From positions 4,588,001 through 4,652,000 of the forward strand of contig NZ_CP021978.1 in the NCBI RefSeq assembly GCF_004803895.1: DNA of 64,000 nucleotides, in the 5' to 3' direction. Under the pieces are notes generated by a model that saw only the letters and a program-made list of their open reading frames with translations, ran no database searches and was not told where the DNA came from. Positions 59,001 to 64,000 of this stretch are shown piece by piece (positions within the stretch are counted from its first letter, which is position 1; every line of letters begins with the position of its first letter). The stretch comes from Streptomyces hawaiiensis (GTDB lineage Bacteria; Actinomycetota; Actinomycetes; Streptomycetales; Streptomycetaceae). The translations under genes and the position numbers were made by a program.

Positions 59001-59189
59001 CTACGCCGACGGCCGAACCGTGGTGCGCCACTCCACCAGCGTGGGGGAGAGTTTGGCCTGTACCGACGGTTTGCCGCGGTCTGCGTTCCGCTCGAGCAGT
59101 AGACGCGCGGCGTTCCGGCCGATCTCCCGGCCCGCCTGGTCGACGCTCGTCAGGGAGATCGGACCCAGTGCGGCGAAGGCCGTGTGGTC
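59001..59189 (-). pseudogene. LacI-family regulator, C-terminal remnant
   Basis: The minus strand encodes DHTAFAALGPISLTSVDQAG, then REIGRNAARLLLERNADRGK and VEWRTTVRPSA to a stop at 59001. This is the last ~60 residues of a LacI/GalR effector domain. No HTH or remainder is present, and a different broken gene lies directly upstream. Confidence 0.6.
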
Positions 59190-59259
59190 CCGCGAGGGCG
59201 TGGCTCAGCTGAGACCCGGGGCCTGTACGACCTCCTGAGCCCGGCGCCCAGGAGACGCG

Positions 59260-59580
59260 ACCTTGAGCAGGACGGGATCCGGACTTCTCGCCGGGACAGG
59301 TAGGTGTGACGGACTTCCGCGTCGTTCGCCGGGAGGTCGGCTCGGCGGTACAGGGCAGGCCGAGGTAGGCGCACAGGACGGCGATACAGGTCTGGCGCAA
59401 CTCTCGGGTGGGGCATCGTCAGCGAGGTCGGCCAGGGCGTGGACGCCGCCGAGGTGTACAGCCGTGGATTCGTTGCAGAGCTGGGAGACGGCGGTGGTGA
59501 AGCGTTCGGTGTGCACGCGGGTGGTTTCGTGCAGGGCACCGTCCTCGTCGACGCGCTGACGACGGTGGGCGACGACCAGG
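59260..59580 (-). pseudogene. Frameshifted fragment of a membrane/pentapeptide-type protein
   Basis: RVHTERFTTAVSQLCNESTA then VHLGGVHALADLADDAP in one frame is followed by RQTCIAVLCAYLGLP in another. This is the pattern T-E-R-F-T-x-A-x-x-Q-L … V-R-L-G-G-x-Y-A-L-x-R-L-A-x-D common in Streptomyces proteins of unknown function. Truncated at both ends. Confidence 0.5.
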
Positions 59581-59682
59581 GCACCCGCGCAGGCCCTTTC
59601 GATGCTCCGGCCCAAGGCTCGAGTCGGGCCTGGAACAGCGCTGGGGACAGGTCCGCCGCGCACGATACGAAGACGCCGAGGG

Positions 59683-59967
59683 CTACTGAGCGACCATCGA
59701 GTTGTAGAGCTCGGTCAACTTGGTCTCGAAGGGAGGTGCACCGAGTTCCTTGGCGGCAGGCACCACCCGCTCCCGAAGAAAGCGGTCGTGATGTTCCGCA
59801 GACTCCCAGACGTCGATGACCTGCCAGCCGCCTCCCTCCAGGGGTGCCGCATAGTGAGCGATCATCCCGCTCGGCAGGTCGTTGCGGTCCGGGATGACCC
59901 GGTCGATGGTGGCCTGGTAGAGCTCCTGGTTCCAGTCAGGGCTGTGGTGATATCCAAGGATGGGCAT
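59683..59967 (-). CDS. Small ferredoxin-fold (ABM-like) protein
   Basis: 94 residues: MPILGYHHSPDWNQELYQAT, then WQVIDVWESAEHHDRFLRERV and a helical end. This is the compact beta-alpha pattern with VIDVWES typical of dimeric alpha/beta-barrel monooxygenase-like proteins. GGAG lies 9 bases before the ATG at 59967. Function unknown; surrounded by pseudogenes yet apparently intact. Confidence 0.6.
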   Translation of the reverse strand: MPILGYHHSPDWNQELYQATIDRVIPDRNDLPSGMIAHYAAPLEGGGWQVIDVWESAEHHDRFLRERVVPAAKELGAPPFETKLTELYNSMVAQ

Positions 59968-60184
59968 GTGGCAGTGCTCCTTCGCGCTCATGGGGCTTTG
60001 GGCACGACGCTAGGTCCCGGGCCTCAGGGCGGCGACCGGCAATGCTCCATCCGGTACGCCACGCCGCCTGCCGACGACCGACACCGCTGAGTGACCGCGA
60101 GCACGTCGCCGCGAGCCGGGGCAGGCTCGAACCACACCTCTGGAGCAGTTCGTACGCGGCGACCAAGCAGGTGCTGGAGGACGT

Positions 60185-60470
60185 CGGTCCGCTGGCCCTA
60201 CCGCGAGAGCTTCGCCTGGCAACAGGCCCTGGCCGAACTCGGCGCGGTCGGCAAACTCACCCGCGCCTGCCGGCCGCAGACCAACGGCAGAGTCGAACGC
60301 TTCGACCGCACCCTGCTCGACGAATGGGCCTACCAGCGCCCCTACACCAGCAACACCGAACGCACCCCAGCCCTGGCAGACTTCCGGCACACCTACAACC
60401 ACCACCGCTGCCACACCGCGCTCGGAGGCCAACCACCCATCACCGCGGCAACAACCCTGCGGCTCCATAC
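60185..60470 (+). pseudogene. IS481-type transposase, C-terminal remnant
   Basis: LTRACRPQTNGRVERFDRTL, then LLDEWAYQRPYTSNTERTPAL and YNHHRCHTALGGQPPITA are the end of the rve/DDE domain of IS481 elements, including the final catalytic Glu (NGRVERF). The N-terminal two thirds and the inverted repeats are absent. Confidence 0.7.
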
Positions 60471-60639
60471 ACATCTTGATGCGCTGAAGGTGCCTTACGG
60501 GTGGAAGAGCCCGCGCAGGGTGAAGCCGCGGGCCGCGAAGAAGCTGGACTGGTCGCGGGCGGTCATCGACTCCTCCCACGTCCGGGCAGCCCGGCGTGGG
60601 CCAAATGCGGGCCCAGCCCGGTCGACCGCGCACGGCCGC
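60471..60639 (+). pseudogene. IS5-type transposase fragment
   Basis: KKLDWSRAVIDSSHVRAARRG, followed in another frame by KCGPSPVDRARP, matches the first DDE Asp region of IS5-family transposases (LDWSRAVxDSSHVRAxxGG). It sits between the IS481 remnant and an integrase end, so at least two joining events occurred within 200 bp. Confidence 0.6.
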
Positions 60640-60910
60640 TCGCGCGGCCGTCGGTCTCCCGGACGGCTTCCGCTTCTACGACCTCCGTCACACCGGGCAC
60701 ACCCTTTCGACCCCCTCCGGCGCCACCCTCAAGGACACGATGGTCCGTGCCGGACAGTCCTCCGAGAAGGCCGCGCTGATCTACCAGCACTCCGACGAGG
60801 AGCGGCAGCGGGAGGTGGCCGCCGGGCTCGACGACCTGGTGCGCGCCGAGCGTGCGAAGTGCCACAAGGACGACCCCGCGCACCACAGCGAGGAGGTTGC
60901 CGAGAGCTAA
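60640..60910 (+). pseudogene. Tyrosine recombinase, C-terminal fragment
   Basis: LPDGFRFYDLRHTGHTLSTP, then TLKDTMVRAGQSSEKAALIY and QHSDEERQREVAAGLDDLV form the last ~90 residues of actinobacterial phage/AICE integrases. They include the catalytic Arg (LRHTG) and the terminal Tyr (ALIYQH). It ends 48 bp before the tRNA-type terminator and the att-like repeat at 60990, the normal place of an integrase gene beside its attachment site. Confidence 0.75.
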
Positions 60911-60957
60911 TGGTGCGGTTGTGGTGCGAGACCCGTCCACCGGTCTAGACAACAAAG

Positions 60958-60985
60958 AACCTCCGGGTCGCTGACCTGGGGGTTT
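60958..60985. terminator. tRNA-type terminator hairpin, copy at 61.0 kb
   Basis: AACCTCCGGGTC pairs imperfectly with GACCTGGGGGTT around GCT. Same position relative to the tRNA fragment as in the other copies; its core resembles the hairpin at 36350. Confidence 0.6.
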
Positions 60986-60989
60986 CGCA

Positions 60990-61035
60990 TGGAGCGGGTG
61001 ACGAGAATCGAACTCGCGCTCTCAGCTTTGGGAGC
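60990..61035 (-). repeat. tRNA-Gly(CCC) 3' half, putative att scar
   Basis: 46 bp, identical to 43833-43878 over the acceptor and T-arm (first 36 bp) and diverging slightly in the anticodon arm. It lies directly beside the integrase C-terminal fragment, which supports reading these repeats as attachment-site scars. Confidence 0.78.
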
Positions 61036-61767
61036 TCGGGTTTTCTGACGGCGGCTGCTGAACTGACCTGCGGCGGGGCGGTGGCGGGGTCTTGGTCCAA
61101 TCCGTGGCCAATCCCCGCTGTTCCCCTTGATTCCCCCGCAGGATCTGGCACGCGAATGGCACGACCCGTTCGCCTCGGAGAACCCTGGGGCGGAAACTCG
61201 GTCTTGGGGTCCGGGCCTCAGCCGAGGACAGTCAGCCACGATGGCGGGTGCGCCGACCGACCAGGCGCGCGTGTGTCTCGCTGCACCCCCACCGGCCTTA
61301 GCCATGCTGCCGATGTCGTCGACCAGAGCAAAGTCGCGACGGCAGACGCGTGGCAGTGTGGCTTTCAGCGATGACCTCTTGGCCCCGAAGCAACTTGGGT
61401 GAGGGCTCGACCTTGGGCTGGTACACCTCTCACCTGCGGGTGATGGTCCGCGGATGTGCGTGATTATCCGCCGTTGTACGTCGGCGTTGTCACGCAGTTA
61501 GACACTCATCCGAGGCCCGGGCCAATCAGAGACGACGGCCGCCTTACAGGGGCGGATGTGATCGGTAGCGGGGACGCTCAGGTCACTCCGGCTGTTGCGG
61601 CAGCCAAGCTCTGCGACGGCACGGGCCTCCGAACCCGAGGCTTCCCAAGATCCTCCTGCGGTGCCACAGGCCGTGCGATGATCGCCATGCGATCGGGGGG
61701 CCGTCAACTCTGCACGAAACGGTCGCTTCGAGCCGCACCATCGCAGCCAATCGACGAAAGGCCATCC
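61036..61767. other. Non-coding interval after the att-like repeat
   Basis: About 730 bp without a supported gene. Frames present are short and lack start signals. The first 150 bp (CCTTGATTCCCCCGCAGGATCTGGCACGCGA...) resemble sequence commonly found beside AICE attachment sites, but this is impression only. Confidence 0.35.
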
Positions 61768-62370
61768 GTGCGCAGGCTCGTCTACTACATCGCCACCACG
61801 CTCGACGGTTTTATCGCCGGGCCGGACGGCGCCGATCCCACCGGCCCGAACGGCTTCTGGCCGATCCCCGATGACTACCTCCAGCACATCGTCACGGAGT
61901 ACCCGGAGACTCTCCCCGCTCCAGCCCGGGCGGCACTGTCCGTCACGGCCGAAGGAACACGCTTTGACACCGTCCTCGAAGGACGGCGCACCTACGAGAT
62001 CGGCCTCGCGGCCGGGATTACCGACGCCTACCCTCACCTGCGTCATCTCGTCTTCTCACGAACCCTGTCTGAAAGCCCGGACCCTGCCGTCGAACTGGTA
62101 GCCGACGATCCGGTGGCCAAGGTACGCGAGCTGAAGCAAGAGGACGGCAAGGACATCTGGCTCATCGGTGGTGCCGAGCTGGCCAATGCCCTGTACGCCG
62201 AGATCGATCAGCTGATCCTCAAGGTGGGATCCCTGACCATCAGTGCCGGGATACCCCTCTTTTCCCGGAAGGCCACCTTCGAACCGTGTCGCTGGGAACT
62301 CACCGACCACACCGTCTTGAAGAGCGGAGCGCTGTTCCTCACCTACACGCGCTACACCGACCAGACGTGA
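61768..62370 (+). CDS. Dihydrofolate reductase-like (RibD C-terminal family) protein
   Basis: 200 residues. It starts VRRLVYYIATTLDGFIAGPDG (the typical TxDGFIA start) and continues VLEGRRTYEIG, HLVFSRTL, DIWLIGGAELANALYAEIDQLILKV. This is the common actinobacterial stand-alone RibD-C/DHFR-like reductase of unknown substrate. The GTG at 61768 is preferred over the distant in-frame start at 61456 because homology begins there; GAAAGG lies upstream. Confidence 0.85.
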   Translation: MRRLVYYIATTLDGFIAGPDGADPTGPNGFWPIPDDYLQHIVTEYPETLPAPARAALSVTAEGTRFDTVLEGRRTYEIGLAAGITDAYPHLRHLVFSRTLSESPDPAVELVADDPVAKVRELKQEDGKDIWLIGGAELANALYAEIDQLILKVGSLTISAGIPLFSRKATFEPCRWELTDHTVLKSGALFLTYTRYTDQT

Positions 62371-62704
62371 GCCTGCCCACGAGGTCGGTGGAGCGGCTTT
62401 GGGCTGGAACTGCTTTGGGGCGAGTGATCATGGCCCCGTAAGCTTCCGGCGCGTCGGGCAGTCTGTGGACCTGCCTGTTCCAGCACGACGTTGGGGCCAT
62501 GATCTTAGAGGCTCGCCCCAAGGGGCTGCCTAAAGCCGTGGAGCCGACCGCCCCAGCCACAGAGGGTGTCTCCCGCTTCATGCCCGCAGACGCCGAGCGC
62601 GCCGCCGGGCGCGGCCAGCCGGGGCGCAGACAGGAGGCAGGCCGCGCCGCAGAGGTGGCGCGCGCCCGCGCCGTGCGCGGGCCTTGAACCCGTAGAGAAG
62701 GTTG
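62371..62704. other. Interval with a long inverted repeat
   Basis: No gene supported. It contains the inverted repeat at 62417-62519 and a very GC-rich tail (GCGCGCGCCCGCGCCGTGCGC). Confidence 0.4.
62417..62519. repeat. Inverted repeat with ~21-bp arms
   Basis: GGGGCGAGTGATCATGGCCCC at 62417-62437 is repeated inversely at 62493-62519, where a 7-bp TTAGAGG (for one base) interrupts the arm. The inner 12 bp GATCATGGCCCC / GGGGCCATGATC are exact. It could be a terminator or the ends of a small non-autonomous element. Confidence 0.55.
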
Positions 62705-63400
62705 TTACTCAGGAGTGGATGTGATGCGCCACAAGGGCGCGTCGTACTGCTCTGGACGGCTGTTGATGAGCAGTTGGCGTAGGTCTTCGCGTAGGGAGCC
62801 GTTGAGGTTCAGGGCCTCGGTGATACGGCGGAACGTTGTGTGGGTGACTCCGCGGCTTTGTGCCTCAGCTTCGAACTGGTCGAGTTGGGACAGTACGGCC
62901 TCGGGTTCGAGCTGCAACGGTGGTTGGTCCTTGAGCCATGCGGCCTCATTGCGCTCGTAGTCGATTTCCGAGTAGCCGCAGATCTCGCGGCTGTGCGCTT
63001 CTGCCTCGTCCAGGGTTGAAGTCGTCAGGATCGCGCGGGCCAACTGGTTGTGGCTCAGTGCCTCGTCCAGGTCGACCTCGTGGACGGTTGGGCCTTCGTC
63101 GGTGAGGTGGACGGGGAGTCCGGCGTCTCGCATCTCGCATGTGCCGCGTACGCCTCGGGCTGTCGCTACCAGCATTCCGGTTGCCTCGGAGGGGTGCCAC
63201 TCCAGGACCGAGCTGATCGGCTCGACGTCCTTCGCGGTGAAGGTGTGGAGGAGCGGGCCAAGCATGTTGTGCAGTTCGGAGGCGGTCCCACGCGTACGTG
63301 AGGATCACCGCCTGGTCCTCGTCGCCGTAGAGGGCGGCGTGAAGCATTGTGGCGGCGACTGCGTCGCCCCCTCCTCCTGCTGCGACGACGATGCAGGCGC
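62705..63400 (-). pseudogene. DUF1152-family gene with internal deletion
   Basis: The N-terminal nucleotide-binding-like start ACIVVAAGGGGDAVAATMLH and VILTYAWDR (63398 down to ~63282) is followed, in another frame, by LGPLLHTFTAKDVEPISSVL then EWHPSEATGMLVATARGVRG to a stop at 62705. In DUF1152 proteins these segments are separated by well over 100 residues, so an internal piece is lost. An open frame of 186 codons (62705-63265) could still make the C-terminal half. Confidence 0.6.
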
Positions 63401-63401
63401 G

Positions 63402-64000
63402 GTGGACTTCCGGGCCTACGCCGAGAAGTGGGTGGAGGAACGGGAGCTCGCGCCGCTGACGCAGGACCTCTACCGGTACCTCCTCGACAAGCACTTGTTC
63501 GCGTTAGCCGACCTGGACTTGGACGAGATCACTGCGCCCCGAGTCCGGGAGTGGCGGGCCGAACGGCTGCGGCTCACGGGTGCCAAGACCATCACCGCTA
63601 AGGCGTACCGGCTCCTCAAGGCCATCATGGAGACGGCCGTGGACGATGAGCTGATCACGCGCAATCCGTGCCGGATCAAGGGTGCCGGTAAGGAGAAGGC
63701 AGCTGAGCGGCGTATCGCCACCGTCGGCCAGGTGGACGCCCTCGCCAACGCGGTCGGCATGCGGTGGCGGCTGATGGTCTACCTCGGCGCCTACGGTCCG
63801 CTCCGACCGGAGGAGCTGGCCGGTCTCCGGCGCCGGGACGCCGACCTCGACCACCTACGGCTTCGGGTCCGCCTCGCCGAGCCGGAGCGGATGAACGGGC
63901 GGCGCGTCCAGGGCGACACCAAGTCCGAGGCTGGCACCCGGACTGTGATTCTTCCCGCCTTCCTCCGACGGGAGCTTCGGTGGCATCTGGAGTCCTACGC
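63402..64000 (+). CDS. Tyrosine recombinase (phage/AICE integrase), truncated 5' and running off the window
   Basis: From GTG 63402: VDFRAYAEKWVEERELAPLT, then LYRYLLDKHL (the core-binding SAM-like domain), KAYRLLKAIMETAVDDELITRNPC, MVYLGAYGPLRPEELAGLRR (catalytic Arg region, with RPEEL) and TKSEAGTRTVILP at the window edge. The usual ~50-60-residue N-terminal AP2-like arm-binding part is missing: homology begins exactly where the oppositely oriented DUF1152 homology begins (~63398). The 3' end lies outside the window. Confidence 0.75.
   Translation, partial: MDFRAYAEKWVEERELAPLTQDLYRYLLDKHLFALADLDLDEITAPRVREWRAERLRLTGAKTITAKAYRLLKAIMETAVDDELITRNPCRIKGAGKEKAAERRIATVGQVDALANAVGMRWRLMVYLGAYGPLRPEELAGLRRRDADLDHLRLRVRLAEPERMNGRRVQGDTKSEAGTRTVILPAFLRRELRWHLESY

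Noticed and set aside
62499..62687. 62-codon plus-strand frame starting in the inverted repeat
   Set aside because: Starts inside a palindrome arm, low-complexity Ala/Arg/Gly composition and no ribosome site.

Overview
The window is high-GC (roughly 70 percent or more by eye) linear sequence with GTG/TTG starts, many 4-bp ATGA/GTGA gene overlaps, leaderless-looking promoters and families typical of Streptomyces: DUF5994, the CGNR regulator, csp with a DEAD-box helicase and a small MerR gene, vdcBCD, and a phosphorothioate-dependent HNH nuclease. It is best read as Streptomyces or a close relative. No rRNA, intact tRNA or CRISPR array was seen.

Left part (1-41.8 kb) is mostly chromosome-like and intact. 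It opens with two membrane-protein genes, an orphan LuxR-type response regulator and an FtsX-type permease remnant. A group follows around a 1261-residue HTH/nSTAND-ATPase/WD40 protein (4.3-8.0 kb) with two membrane proteins and a lipoprotein. At 9.3-13.7 kb a translationally coupled operon joins a flavin amine/L-amino-acid oxidase, a TPP-dependent 2-oxoacid decarboxylase-like enzyme and an AidA/PixA inclusion-body-type protein, followed by a LysR gene. At 14.8-19.7 kb a five-gene acyl-CoA operon pairs beta-oxidation-like steps with an acetoacetate-decarboxylase-family enzyme and has no thiolase. Next come a phytanoyl-CoA-dioxygenase/AraC pair, a CPA2 antiporter, a CGNR regulator, a secreted amidohydrolase with a discoidin domain, the cold-shock block (27.9-30.5 kb), an SDR/LysR pair, a PAP2 protein, an NfeD/SPFH pair and the HNH nuclease. 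A TetR regulon (37.9-41.8 kb: tetR, DHA2 efflux pump, alpha/beta hydrolase) is tied together by five copies of an AAACCGATCGGTTT-type operator.

Right part (41.8-64 kb) is a recombination-scarred accessory region. Four copies, one degenerate, of the 3' end of a tRNA-Gly(CCC) gene lie in the same orientation at 37.3, 43.8, 45.2 and 61.0 kb. Three of them keep the tRNA's terminator hairpin. They look like attachment-site scars of integrative elements. Between them lie two VapBC modules, a stress-type cluster with three DUF5994 paralogues, STAS and CsbD-like genes and a frameshifted PP2C phosphatase, an alanine-dehydrogenase-like enzyme, an orphan solute-binding lipoprotein, and the vdcBCD non-oxidative aryl-acid decarboxylase operon with its AraC regulator. 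Many gene fragments (S15 hydrolase, LacI, ImmA, IS481/IS5 transposases, integrase C-terminus) are mixed in. The window ends in a 5'-truncated tyrosine recombinase that abuts an internally deleted DUF1152 gene.

Family names are assigned by recognising motifs and known sequences from memory. No database search was run.
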